From contig JAOPGA020000476.1 in assembly GCA_026419775.2 (NCBI GenBank), forward strand, positions 24,283 to 88,282: a stretch of 64,000 bases of DNA. The letters are read 5' to 3'. The notes under the pieces were generated by a model that was not told where the DNA came from, ran no database searches, and saw nothing but the letters and a program-made list of their open reading frames with translations. Positions 13,406 through 24,661 of this stretch are shown here, piece by piece. Origin of the DNA: Acrasis kona. Lineage: Eukaryota; Heterolobosea; Eutetramitea; Acrasida; Acrasidae. Both the position numbers and the translations under genes were made by a program. How positions within the stretch are numbered: the first letter of the stretch is position 1; each line of letters opens with the position of its first letter.

Positions 13406-15744
13406 TTATGTATTTGTTTCATAATAATGGTCGTGTATGGTTTTTGTTGTTTTTGGTGCATATTTCGTTTTGAGTTGTTCCAGTTTGTTAAGACCATATG
13501 GATCTGATGCGTCTGATGAGATGCTTCTTGTTGTTGTGGTTGTCTTTTTGGATCCTTTCATGAGTTGATCATAAGCAGATTGTTCGCTGGACCTTCTCTT
13601 TGCATCAATAGATTTGGATGGTCTGTGGGTTTGTGAACCAGATATGGAGTAGGATGTGCTGCTTCTTTTTGGAAGAACGTCTTGGGGAGGTGATAAGGTC
13701 TCAAAATTCTTCCTTCTTCTCTCCGTTGATGTAGGCCGCAGCTTATCGTAAGCAATTTTAGAGATTATATCATCTCTTATTACAGGTGAGGCATCAACGT
13801 TGTAGATTATTGAACGGGGTGAATTTGTGGATTTGGTGGGACTTGATGATGTGTTAATTGGTGATGTAACGCCATTATATGATGATCTAGTTTCTACTTT
13901 TGATTTCAATGTAGTGATATCAATCCCTACATCCCTAAGCTTTAATGAATGCCCCTCAACAAGCCTCTTCAAGTGCTCCATATCGTATTCTACTTTTATC
14001 TTGCTATACCTCTGCTCCTTCAAAACTTCATCTATTCTTTTATTAATATCCTCATGCTCATACTCGATTTGAGCAACTCTATCTTTTATTTGTTCGACGT
14101 TACCTTGCATAGATCTCATAATCTCCTTCATCGCTATGACTTCCATTGTAATTTCAGATATTGATTTATCTCTCTTGCTGAATTCATTTGTAGATAATGT
14201 GTCTTTGTTGTGAATCCATTGTTCTATCTCGTTCATTCTGGACCAAAGTCCTTTAAGCTCCTGTACAGCCATATTCTCATTGTTCTCTACTACAGATTTT
14301 ATTTGTAGTATTTCTTTTTTGCTAACATCTCTTAGTGTGTTCAGTTGTTCTATCATGTCGTCTATCTTTCTGCCTCTGGGGGAGTTTTTTTGGTAGTTTG
14401 TTTCATGTTGTTTGGCTGTCTCGTTCATTTTCAGCATTCTAGAATAATCAAAATTATCCATTGGGCTTGAACCGGTTCTCCCATCCATAACAGCCATTCT
14501 GAAGGGGCTTTTAACTATACTGAGCCCATTTGGCATAACTTGAGTGTGTCTCCTCTGCAATCTTAAACTTTGGTCCTCGGGCGAAGTTATCCTCATATCT
14601 GGTGTTCTAGATCTTTTTTCAGGTGACTTTATACTATTTGTTTTATTTTCAGTCGGAGTAATTGTTCTTTTCGATTTCCTCGGCTCTATGTTGTCTTGTG
14701 TAGGATTAGACGATTCATCCTTGGATGGAGTATCGTTTTCTTTGATTGGAACTTCAGGTAGCTTTTTGCTCTCAGTCTTGTCTTCCTGAACCAATGGGCT
14801 AGCTGCTAGCTGGCTCTGTTCGTTCTTTATATTTATTGCTTCCTCTACTACAGGTAGTGTAGGCAGAGGCTTTCCTAATGTAGTTGTGATATTTGAAGTA
14901 ATGGTACTGTCGAACGATGCGTTCAGCACTGGTTTTGGCTTTTCTTGCTCTTTTGGGAACATTGTTGGGAAGTTTCTTATTACTGTAGTTACGAAAGAAT
15001 TTACGGAGGCAGTTCCGGCAAGTAGCTTAAATCTATCTTCGATCGTACTATCTTTAGCTAGCTCAAGTGTAATTACGGTAGGACCCCAACAAATAGCGAG
15101 ATTAGAGGCATCCATTGCGTATTCATCAATTTTTGTAACAGAATGCAAGTATTTGAACACGTGTAGTATAACGTCTCTGTTGATAACGGGTAAGTCTTCA
15201 ATCAACTTTTTAGACTGTTCTATCTTAGTTTCCTCATTTATATCACCTTCACTTTGTTATGATTATTAAAAAATCTACACTTACCACCAATGGCAACGAC
15301 AGATGCATAGGCATTGTAAGTGAACAACGGTTCAGGCAGCTCTCTGAAAAAAGATTTAAGTAGAGAGCAGAGGTCATTTGTATCACATTCCTTAAACTCA
15401 ATATGCTTGTCTTATCAAATTAGTATTCGGGGAAATTTTTAATACCTGTATTTATGGAGTCTTTTAGCATGTTCACTTTCATCATGTTTCCAACTTCTCT
15501 AAATATACCTCTACATGGTGATCTATTTTCTATTTCTGTAATCAAAGTATCTACTATTATCGGAATATTGCTTTGATTATTGAAGTGGATATGCTCATAT
15601 TGAACTCTCTCATCCAAAGAAACACCAAACGTTGGGTACACTTGTAGTGGGCTGTCAGATTTTCTACCACTACCTTTGGTAACCTTCTCTCGAACTTCAG
15701 TTTGTCAGTTACTGCACTTGAATCGACTTACGCTTCTTCCACAT
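13406..15744 (-). CDS. RhoGAP protein with coiled-coil C-terminal region (4 exons)
   Basis: GTPase-activating protein for Rho-family GTPases. Exons 15744-15732 (only 13 nt), 15694-15446, 15410-15285 and 15246-13406 give 742 aa (introns 37, 35 and 38 bp). The RhoGAP domain spans about residues 20-200. It opens FGVSLDERV, carries the arginine-finger motif CRGIFREVG, then CSLLKSFFRELPEPLF, and finishes with MDASNLAICWGPTVI, all in the order of the family. No PH, SH3 or BAR domain precedes it. The rest is Ser/Pro-rich disorder followed by a coiled coil (about residues 440-590) and a tail with RPTSTER and HRPSKS. The start is divergent from SPAG17 with 177 bp between, so the two may share a promoter. 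Confidence 0.9.
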
Positions 15745-15921
15745 CTATTGAATTTGTAAGCCTAGCCAGTAAATAGACAGGTCAACTAAAGACGCGACTT
15801 TATTTGACTGGTTTCCTATTGTTTTCTTGTGATCTTTCACAATTTAAGAGCTTTTGTTCAAAATATAGGGAGTATTTTTTACTCAAAAATTTTGAGCGGT
15901 AACTGAGTCAACTGTACATCA
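15745..15921. promoter_or_regulatory. Shared intergenic promoter region, RhoGAP / SPAG17
   Basis: 177 bp separate the two divergent start codons, so both promoters must lie here. No specific box is recognisable; the call rests on gene arrangement alone. Confidence 0.35.
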
Positions 15922-18900
15922 ATGTCAAACAACAGAGAGGACCATGTATTAAGGTCAAACTCTGTTCGCGATGTGAGATATTTTACATTGAGCTTAGACT
16001 CACCGAACAACATTCATGATCGAAATCCAGAAGCACCAATGCCTGATGTGTCACAGATGGATGCAGTTTTGAATATGTTCGAAGCAAATGACAAATACAG
16101 AGTATTGACATTAGAAGAAGTTCTTGTACAAAGTAAAACAATGGAAACCGCGCCTGGTGAAACTTTGGCTGGAGCATACGAAGCAACAATCGAGGAGGAA
16201 GACAACTTGTTAAGTGAACAGACCGAATCTATCAATGATGACTCATTTAAACAAAAGAAACTAGCAATAGCAGCGAAGCGAAATCAACTTATTGCAGAAA
16301 TGTACAAACGAATGTGCGATTCAATTGTAACAGAATTTATAAATAAAAAAGCGGAAGAGGAAAAAAAGAGAATTGAACAGCAGGAGAAAGATGAGGAAAA
16401 TCAACGTAAAGAGAAAGAAAAACAAGACAAAAAGAATGTAGGAAAGAGACCAACATCAAAGCAAAGTACTGGGAGACCAAAGTCTGGGGTCAAGTCAAAT
16501 AAAAAGCCTACAAAAGAAGAATTAGAAGACATTAAAAGGCAGGAGGATGAAGAACTTAGACTTCTCAAAGAAAAAGAAGACGAGGAGAACAAGCTACTTG
16601 CCTTACAAAAAGAGGACCGTCTACGTCAAGAAGCAATAAAAAAAAATATAGAACATGAAGAACATTTGCAAGGACTCCGGCCTCATGTGTACATATTGTT
16701 TAAAGATTACCCGGAGACGATTGATGAATTAGAAGCACTTAAAGAGAGTGGGACTAATTTCGATGCTGTCGTCGTAATCAACACTGGAACAGCTACAGGC
16801 CCATACCCAAGGTCGCAGACTGATTTAGAAGATGCTATAGATACCAAAGCGAAGGACAGCAAAAAGAAAAAGCCCGGAAATGTACCTAGACCTAAAAGTA
16901 AACAGGAGCCAAAAGCTAGACCGAAAAGCAGGGCAGCAATTTTGGGTGGTAAAAAGAAGGCTCCAGCCAAAACCGACAAGAAGAAAGGTCAACAGCCAAC
17001 TGCACCAGTTGAATACGAAGTGGTTCAACCATTATCAACCGTTCTCAAACAAAAACAAGAAGAACTTTCTCAACAAAACAAAGCTTCCCCCCTCAGAGAT
17101 GTTTTGATAATTGATCATCTTTTCGACCAATACACCTACGATGCAGAGATGAAAGTGTTTGATGATGGAGAGGATGAAGATCGTGAATCACAAAGAATAG
17201 TGAATGAAGTATCAGAAAATGTTACAAGTATACTACAAAAGATACCAGAATATAGAAATGATGGCGAGTATCCTACTGATAAAAAACTGTTTTACATTCC
17301 AGAAGCGGAAGGTGATGCCGATTCATCTTATTATAGAATCCTCTTAAGGGACGTTTCTGACAGCAGTGCAACTATTCCAATATTATTACATTGCTTGATC
17401 GAACAAGTGGTAAAGAATGTTGAAAAGGACAGATATCAAGAAGATATTGAAGTGGCTGAATTTAACGACAAAATCAACAATGTACTGAATGGAGCTTTTT
17501 CAAAGTTTAGTAATGAAGCCGATAATATTGAGGAAACAGAAGAAGAGGCAAACACACAAGACGACAAAAGCGACGACATGATATTACTGCCGTACGGTAA
17601 TCGGTCGACCGATAATTTATTGTCAAATTCATGCGTACAAAATACATCACTCATGGATATTGAGAACAAAATGTTTAGATTATATCCTGTGGTCTATTCA
17701 CAGTCCGAAAGTACGACGACAACAACAACAGAAGCGGAGGAGGAGATTCATCCGGTGAAGTCATTGGAGGAGAGAGGATCGAGACTCACAGAACTGTTCC
17801 ACTTCACATGTGCCAATCCAAATGCAACAAGTAGTGATCCCATAGAAAAGCGGTACTTGTACTCTTCCGAACAAATGGAAAAAGAATTATGTTTATTCCA
17901 ATTTGAAGGAATGTTAAAGTCCTTCAATGTAGATCTAGGGGATCGTGTGTTCAAGGAAGATTATGATCCTGAAACATTTGTCCAAATACTCACAAATCTG
18001 TCCGTACTTGATAGACCAATCTTGATGTCCAAATATTACGATATGGAGGATGCTGCCCTGATTGTATGTCACAGAAAAGTTCCTGCTTGTCGTTATGTTG
18101 AGGATTCTTGGTAATAAAAAGGTATTTTGTCCACAAGTCTGTCACATTAACACATTTGTAGTTTTCAGTTCGGCCTTACTTTATGGAGACGCTGGATTTA
18201 CATCAGAAAGATATTATGGAGGAAAGTAAAGAATTACTCGAATATCGTCGATCCGATACTCTACGGAGGGCTCTTGACCTTTTAAAACCACCAGTTGACC
18301 CAGCATTACAACCTAATGAAACAGAAGCAAACATAAAGCCAATTGCAGAAGTTCTTCCCTTGGAGCCTCCAATAAAAAAAGCGAAGACACAAAAAGCAAT
18401 CAATCATCGAACTTTAATCTCATCCGATGGCAGTCAACGATTAATCATGGAAGGCCCAGGCGCAGACTTACAAGTTGATTGTTGCACCATGTATCCATCT
18501 GATGGGTCAATCATAAGAAGCACTATTCGAGAGGGTCTTTTCCGCTCCACGTGTTGTGATGTATACAAGGATGGTGTGTTGTTTGGGTTCGGAAACAGTC
18601 ATCAAAAATACTTTTTCTACTCTACTTTTGAAGACTCTAGTAGCTTAGTGCTGAAAGATTTCAATACAAGTTACTGCTCGTCAGGGGGCCTTGTGGTTGA
18701 TTTGAACTCAGAAGGTACCGTTGACATGTGCTTCCCGGGCGAAGTCACCAGAGGCGAACAATCAAAAAAGATTTTTGGAGCTGGCTATCATGGGTTAATC
18801 AAAAACACGGAAGAAAAAATGACAACCGAAGTGACCGCTGTCATTGAGAATGTGAACATTTATGATATGGAATCTTCTAGTTTACAAAACGTTCTGACAA

Positions 18901-21488
18901 GAGAAATCTCAAGGTCCATCTTATCGAATGGAGATGTAGTGAGAAGATTTGAATCCAATGGGAAATTCAAAAACATTTCTCAGTTGTTATGTAGTAATGG
19001 AGAAGTCCATAGTACTTTTTCTTCAAATTGTTGGTTGTCTTGTTATCTGGATGGTTCCATGGTTGTTGAACACGCCGCTTCCAAACTAAAATTAGATATT
19101 TCGAAGTTGAAATTTGCAGAGAATTTCGATCCAGTGACACAAGCCTCTGTTTACTCTAGAGAGGACTTGGTCATGACTGTCAAATATCCAGACAATACCA
19201 TCCTGGTACGTCACGCCGATGGAACTCGCATCTGGAGTTTACAAAATGGTTCGAAACTGATCACAAAAGATTCTTATGCAAGTGTACTAATCGACTCTAA
19301 AGGAAACGTCGACGTTGAATGTCCAGATGCCACTTTAATCCATTGTTCTCCCTCCGAAAACACATTTTCCATTTTCAAGGAAGGACACAACATTAGTGTG
19401 GACGTCAAATCAAGTCAAGTCCAATTGCAACCCAGCAGCCTACCCTTCCACAACAACCGAAGAGCACATTCACTCAAGGCCACCCCAGCCACGGTCAAGA
19501 CCAGAGCGCATGGAACATTTATATTTGATTACAAGAATGGAGGCATGAGGACCATGGACACTCACGGCCACGAATTCATCGTCAACAGCCAAGGAAGCAT
19601 AGTCATCAAATACAAGTCAGAAACAAGAGATGAGAACGCGCCTACTTATCAAGACCTTTGGAACAACAACGACGCCATCGTCCCATCACAAAGGGTCACC
19701 ACATACGGATCCATTCCCGACATTTCACACACTTTGGAAATACATCAACCACGATTATTCATCCTAAGAAAGAGCGATGGATCAGGGAGTGAATTCTTAT
19801 CTAGTCAAGACGTTGATCCCTACATTAGAACAGCATTAGCCAATTCGGAATCAACAAGCACCACCGAAGAAATCAATCACGAAGGATTAAAAACATTTAC
19901 ATTCTTGACGCCACATCAATCCATAGTCACGGATTCATGTTTAGGCGATCCCAGCACATCACATCCCATTCCAAGAGGCCTCCTACCCATCCTACCCGAT
20001 CAACACATTAATCAAAAACAAATCACCAAAGCATTCCATTATAGAAAATTAGTAAAATTCCCATCATTGACTCGTGATGAGAGGACAATAATCAAAAAGG
20101 GATACGATCGATGGGTACAGTGGTATCACCAAAGAGAACAATACAGAAGAGAACAAATCGAATTGGAAAATCAACATTCACATCAACCGTTAGAAAATCA
20201 AGACGAGACCTCATCTCAACAACAACAACAACAACAACAACAAGATGACGAAGAGGAACAAATGATACAAATGCGCATCAAGGAATTAATAGAGAGGAAA
20301 CAAAATCAAAGAATGCAACAATTTGAAAATCAAGATCAAACGGATGATGCACAAGATAAAGACCAAGTCATAGCAGACGAACAACAAACAGAGGAAGGAG
20401 ACGAAAACGATACTTACGTTAGCGAGCAAGACGAAGTGTTCACGAGCGATGATTTCCCAGTCAATATCGAACAACACACCATTCAACAGAAACAACAAAA
20501 CACCACCACCAATACAAATCCACCACAAAAACTATCGTATTGGTACGACATAAAGGGTCGCGAAGCATGGGAAAAATTAACCACTCAAAAAAATCAAATG
20601 ACCCTTCCAGAACCTCGTTTCTCAGATGATAACAATCATCATGTTCACGCTCACTCTAATGAGAAGGAACTATTACAGGTAGATATGTCTGATTTGGGGT
20701 CCAGAATGTCATCGCCACCTCCATTATCTACATCTGGTACACCTCTTCATTATCAACATCATCAGTATCTATTCACAAAACAACAACCAAGGGAACATAG
20801 TGCACTTCCTTTGGTCAAACAAGCTACTTCCATAGTGAATAGCTCTTATAAAAGAGTGGAGGATGGCACTAGGCGTAAATTAAATACTGTTTCGATGGTT
20901 TCTCTTAAAAACCTAAACAATAACGCTTCTTCTTCGTCCAATACTTACTTTAAAAATGCTTCTTCTACTAATGCCATTAATACCACCGGACATCCCGTTC
21001 CGCAACAACAACAACAAGTAAATACTAGCTCTTTTATGATGGCTTCTTCACCTAAAATCAATCAAGAAGGTCCCCTCTTGATGATCCATCCATTATCAGT
21101 GAGTTTTGGTCACTTGGTATGTGGACAAATTTACTCAGTGAGCGTGAATTTGTATAATAGGGGAAATATGCCTGGTCGATTCACTGTGAAACATCATAAT
21201 AAGAGCACATGGTTTCATTCTTCGAGAGATGTGAGGGAGAATAGTAGCATGTTGGTCAAGTATCAACATGGTAGCATAGCGCCTGGGTTAAGTACCGAAA
21301 TTGTGTTCGAGATTCATGCGGTCAAGGTTCAGGTGTTGACGTTTGATGTGGAGATTACAACGGAGCAACACGTGATTACTGTGCCTGTTACTGCAAACGT
21401 TGTGACCAGGAATACTTTTGCCACCCAAAAGTATCAATTAAATAACAGAGTAAAGATTTGTACGCCATCTCGTCAAAATGTTGATTAA
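15922..21488 (+). CDS. SPAG17: SPAG17 / PF6-like ciliary central-apparatus protein (two long coding blocks)
   Basis: Component of the C1a projection of the axonemal central pair, needed for regulated ciliary beating. Two long frames (15922-18114, 730 codons; 18183-21488, 1101 codons) in the same orientation fit successive parts of one SPAG17 protein. The first has charged KRPTSKQS/ARPKSRAA-rich segments, the VYILFKDYP-type N-terminal module and IPILLHCLIEQVV, a conserved SPAG17 stretch. The second has the beta-rich repeats (VYKDGVLFGFG, YKNGGMRTMDTHGHEF) and a C-terminal PapD/ASH-like domain (LSVSFGHLVCGQIYSVSV...). The intervening 68 bp look like an intron ending TTGTAG or TTTCAG, but the donor that keeps frame is not clear (GTATGT near 18065 is the best consensus). 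Total about 1.8 kaa, somewhat shorter than the animal protein. Confidence 0.85.
20217..20243 (+). repeat. CAA trinucleotide repeat (polyQ) in SPAG17
   Basis: Nine consecutive CAA codons encode a Gln run inside a Gln/Glu/Asp-rich linker of the second SPAG17 coding block. A pure triplet repeat of this kind may vary in length between strains. Confidence 0.85.
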
Positions 21489-21500
21489 AAAATTTTTAAT

Positions 21501-22171
21501 TTAATTACGAACGAATTTTTCTGGATTGAAACAAAATTTTCTCTCAAAATCTGGTAAATTCTCACATAGTGTTTTAAATTCATTCAAGGATATTTTCTTG
21601 TTTCCATCAATGTCACATTCCTCGAATACTTTTGCAGCTGCGGCTGGAATTGATATATCTTTTACATTTCTCTTTGTTGAAGCGGTCATGTATTTATCTA
21701 CTAGTCTGCTTATGAGCGCTGTGACATCTTCCTCGCTCAATTGGCCATCATCATCCTTGTCAAATACGTGGAACATTACTCTAGCTTTCACTTCGAATGT
21801 TGCTTGTTTTGAAAATACAGAGCACATGTCCAAGAAGTCTTCGAATGTAAAACCGTCGTCAGAAGCTGTTATTGTTAGGCTGTAAAAGAAACACAAAGTA
21901 CGTACAAGCAAATAATTGACATATCTTGTCTTTGAACGGGTTACAAGTAAGACACTTTAGTTTTTGTACCTCCTCGATGGGTAATACGCTGTCCTTCTTT
22001 AACGCTCCAAGCGATTGGAACACTTCCCATAAATTCAAGATTTCGTTGATGTTGAAGAAGGTACTAATAACGATTAGGTAATGGATGATATTTTGCATAC
22101 TTTCCCTCAAAACTCTTCAAATCAGATTCTGTAAACACTGCTCCTCCATTTGAACTGCTAGATGCTCCCAT
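21501..22171 (-). CDS. CIB-family EF-hand calcium sensor (3 exons)
   Basis: Calcium- and integrin-binding/calcineurin-B-like protein. Exons 22171-22101, 22063-21906 and 21865-21501 give 197 aa, near the family length (about 190). The N-terminus MGASSSS is a good myristoylation signal. CIB landmarks are CNPFKDKICQLFAS, then FEDFLDMCSVFS, EF-hand 3 loop DKDDDGQLSEED and EF-hand 4 loop DIDGNKKISLNE. The second intron was placed at 21905-21866 (donor GTACGT, branch-like CTAAC, acceptor AACAG) because it restores the animal spacing. An earlier acceptor would give a 26-bp intron and lose frame. The first two EF-hands are degenerate, as in the family. Targets are unknown; a membrane or ciliary role is possible. 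Confidence 0.85.
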
Positions 22172-22297
22172 TATTTTCAGAGTCAACTCTATTCCAGTTG
22201 TATTTTGGAACTAGGGAATAGATAACTCCTAATTACAGCTAATAAAATTAGTTGAGTACCATTGATATTACAATCATCTGGACAACCTGCAATCAAA

Positions 22298-23302
22298 ATG
22301 AGTATCATCTCGAGTCTATTGCGCATCCTTATTGTTGTGGTTGTAGTGGTGGCCATTATAATAGCATATATAAATCGTCTTCCAAATGCCGAGGTTAATT
22401 GGGACTCCTTAAAGAACCTAACGACTGATTCTGTTCAACATAAAATATTCGAGTTGAACAGTGGTCGTAGGATTGAATATTTTGAGTTTGGAGATCTAAA
22501 TAACCCTAACGCTGAGCAGTTATTAATAATTCCAGGCACGGTGCAAACAGGTCACTATTATACTATCAGCGAAAAGTTCCACAAAGCACACAATATACGT
22601 GTGATTTGTCCCACTCTTCCTGGTTCTGGTTCAGACATTGCCGATTATCAATTTAACGCGACTAGTTATATTAACAATGATCTTGATCCTTTAATCAATC
22701 ACGTCTTTCCTGAAGGCGACTTCTCTGTTGTAGGTGTTTCTATGGGTGGTACTATAGCCTCTCACGTTGCAAGTAGATACGATCGAGTTAAAAATTTACT
22801 TTTGGGTGTATCCATGGGTCCAATGACCAATATTGAAGAGAGTGAGATAGAGTACATAACCAAGAGCAAGCCATTAAGGAGCATGATGCAAAGCAAGATA
22901 GTATCAACTTTACTCTGCTTCTTCATTTATTTAGATGTACTAAGAAAGGAGGGTGCTGTATTGAGTAAGAATGAGGTACTATCTGCTAATAGAGAAGGAT
23001 TTGATCCTCAACATCGAAAGGCCATAGCAAAAGATTTCAGAAGATCAGTGACACATGGCTTCCGTGGCATGACGCATGCATTTGATGTTATGAGTTCGCC
23101 TTGGGAGGTTGACTGGGATCAGTTGAGCAAAAAGAATGTGATCATTCTAAGTGGAGAGCTTGATGACACCGTACCCGATGAAATTCAAAAATACCTTCAC
23201 AGAAAAATTAAAAATAGCAGATTCATATCTTTTGACGGAGCTCACATAGATGTTGGAGATTTATTGGAGGAGATGGTGTTATTACTTTTAAATAAAGCAT
23301 AG
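22298..23302 (+). CDS. Membrane-anchored alpha/beta hydrolase
   Basis: Single-exon serine hydrolase of 334 aa; the ATG at 22298 was chosen because upstream in-frame codons lack an ATG. A strong N-terminal hydrophobic helix (IVVVVVVAIIIAYI) anchors the protein. The fold signature includes LLIIPGTVQTG (oxyanion region), the nucleophile elbow VVGVSMGGTIAS (Ser), a late acid in ILSGELDDTVPD and the catalytic His in FDGAHIDVGD. Substrate cannot be deduced: lipase, esterase and epoxide-hydrolase relatives share these motifs. The start is 126 bp from the divergent CIB gene. Confidence 0.8.
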   Translation: MSIISSLLRILIVVVVVVAIIIAYINRLPNAEVNWDSLKNLTTDSVQHKIFELNSGRRIEYFEFGDLNNPNAEQLLIIPGTVQTGHYYTISEKFHKAHNIRVICPTLPGSGSDIADYQFNATSYINNDLDPLINHVFPEGDFSVVGVSMGGTIASHVASRYDRVKNLLLGVSMGPMTNIEESEIEYITKSKPLRSMMQSKIVSTLLCFFIYLDVLRKEGAVLSKNEVLSANREGFDPQHRKAIAKDFRRSVTHGFRGMTHAFDVMSSPWEVDWDQLSKKNVIILSGELDDTVPDEIQKYLHRKIKNSRFISFDGAHIDVGDLLEEMVLLLLNKA

Positions 23303-23426
23303 AATTTGTCTTTATTCAAATAACTATTTCGTTGCGCATCGTTTTATTGTTTTACAAGAATGTCAATCATAATCAGCACTACATTTGATTGGCAACAATT
23401 AAACTCAATGATGAGTTGCAAGATTA

Positions 23427-24575
23427 TTACTGTGTAATATCCTGTTCTGGTATCATTTTCGACCACAAATCAAGTATGAGCTCCTCGAATTCTTGCTCCA
23501 TCAAGGTCCAATGTTCAGAATCCCGGCATTTAGACACGTCAGGAAACGATTTGGCATCTTGTGGGTGATATAACTTATTACCATATCTTACTAACAACAT
23601 AAAATGCTTGAACAAAACTACTACGTGACTACCGGCTATTTTTTGTAGCCTTATAAAATCTTGACGCAGATCACAATCATCAATTATATTATCAATGTGA
23701 TAAGAGAACACATCATAAAAACTTTTCATTGGGTTATTTGAAAAAATGTCACCACCAAACTCATAAAATACATTAAATATCACTTTAAAATATGTTGCGA
23801 TTGGATCGATTAAAAAGTTTGTGAGGATACCTCCTGTATTGGCTCCATCCATAATCCAGCCCCCTGATACATCTTCTGCCGCACAAGATGTAAGAATGAG
23901 ACAAGGCTGTGTAGATGAGGTTCCCCAAGTACCCAAACCTTCTACAACAGCAAGACCACTATGACAACATTCGAGAATAAGAAATAGTGGATGCACAGGT
24001 TGAAGGGAATGCCAATATGAAATTAATTTATTCAGACAGACAAGTTCTTCTGATGTATCATTATGACTTGACTTGGCCATGCTAAGATACAATTCTTTCG
24101 AGTTGGAATGTATAGACTCCACTGCCTTCCCATGACCACTCCAATAAAGTATAATTCCTTTATTATTGGAGTCTGATGTTGTTATAAACGATTCTTTTAG
24201 TACATGTTTCACATTCTTTGCGGTCACATGACCATTTACACTAAAAGAAATTGGGTATGCCAGTTTACTTATAAAATTGATGATATTTAATACATCATTG
24301 TTACTGTTTAGTAAAGATCTTTGTAAGTATTGGTTCTCGTGAAATTGTTCAGAATGCGCGACTGCGTTTGCAATTTTTAAATGGTGTGTATTTCCAGTAA
24401 ATCCTAAGCATAGAACGTGGTGAAATGTTGTATCTTTTATATTTTGGATTGATGGTCCACTTCGGTCATAATGGAATGGCTTGATATGCTTAATGAGATT
24501 GGTTATTCTTGACAGCGCCATTGACATTAAAAATGATTGCGACTTCCCTTCATCATGGCTCATTGAAGGAATCAT
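23427..24575 (-). CDS. Caspase-like (peptidase C14) protein
   Basis: Single-exon protein of 382 aa with the catalytic dyad pattern of the caspase/metacaspase fold: His in ILYWSGHGK and Cys in FLILECCHSGLAVVEG. These follow the strands FHHVLCLGF and SFSVNGHV at suitable spacing, and CLILTSCAAEDVSGGW lies on the next strand. The acidic S1-pocket Asp typical of metacaspases (DxCHSG) is Glu here (ECCHSG), and no p10-type second domain is obvious, so substrate preference is open. No death, LSD1 or proline-rich prodomain precedes it. It could act in regulated proteolysis or be a catalytically altered pseudo-enzyme. The start is 86 bp from the divergent Mad3 gene. Confidence 0.75.
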   Translation of the reverse strand: MIPSMSHDEGKSQSFLMSMALSRITNLIKHIKPFHYDRSGPSIQNIKDTTFHHVLCLGFTGNTHHLKIANAVAHSEQFHENQYLQRSLLNSNNDVLNIINFISKLAYPISFSVNGHVTAKNVKHVLKESFITTSDSNNKGIILYWSGHGKAVESIHSNSKELYLSMAKSSHNDTSEELVCLNKLISYWHSLQPVHPLFLILECCHSGLAVVEGLGTWGTSSTQPCLILTSCAAEDVSGGWIMDGANTGGILTNFLIDPIATYFKVIFNVFYEFGGDIFSNNPMKSFYDVFSYHIDNIIDDCDLRQDFIRLQKIAGSHVVVLFKHFMLLVRYGNKLYHPQDAKSFPDVSKCRDSEHWTLMEQEFEELILDLWSKMIPEQDITQ

Positions 24576-24661
24576 TACAATTGAAGTCGGTCAACTCCAC
24601 TATTATTAATAGTTGTGTCAATTTTGAGTTACCGTTTAGGCACAAAATAAATCCGTTAAAA
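24576..24661. promoter_or_regulatory. Short shared promoter region, caspase-like / Mad3
   Basis: Only 86 bp separate the opposite start codons, so the two transcripts probably use a common bidirectional promoter. No motif is recognised. Confidence 0.35.

Noticed and set aside
16880-17107. Arg/Lys/Gln-rich alternate-frame ORF inside SPAG17
   Set aside because: Frame-shifted reading of the SPAG17 Lys/Pro-rich segment; the main frame is open for 730 codons.
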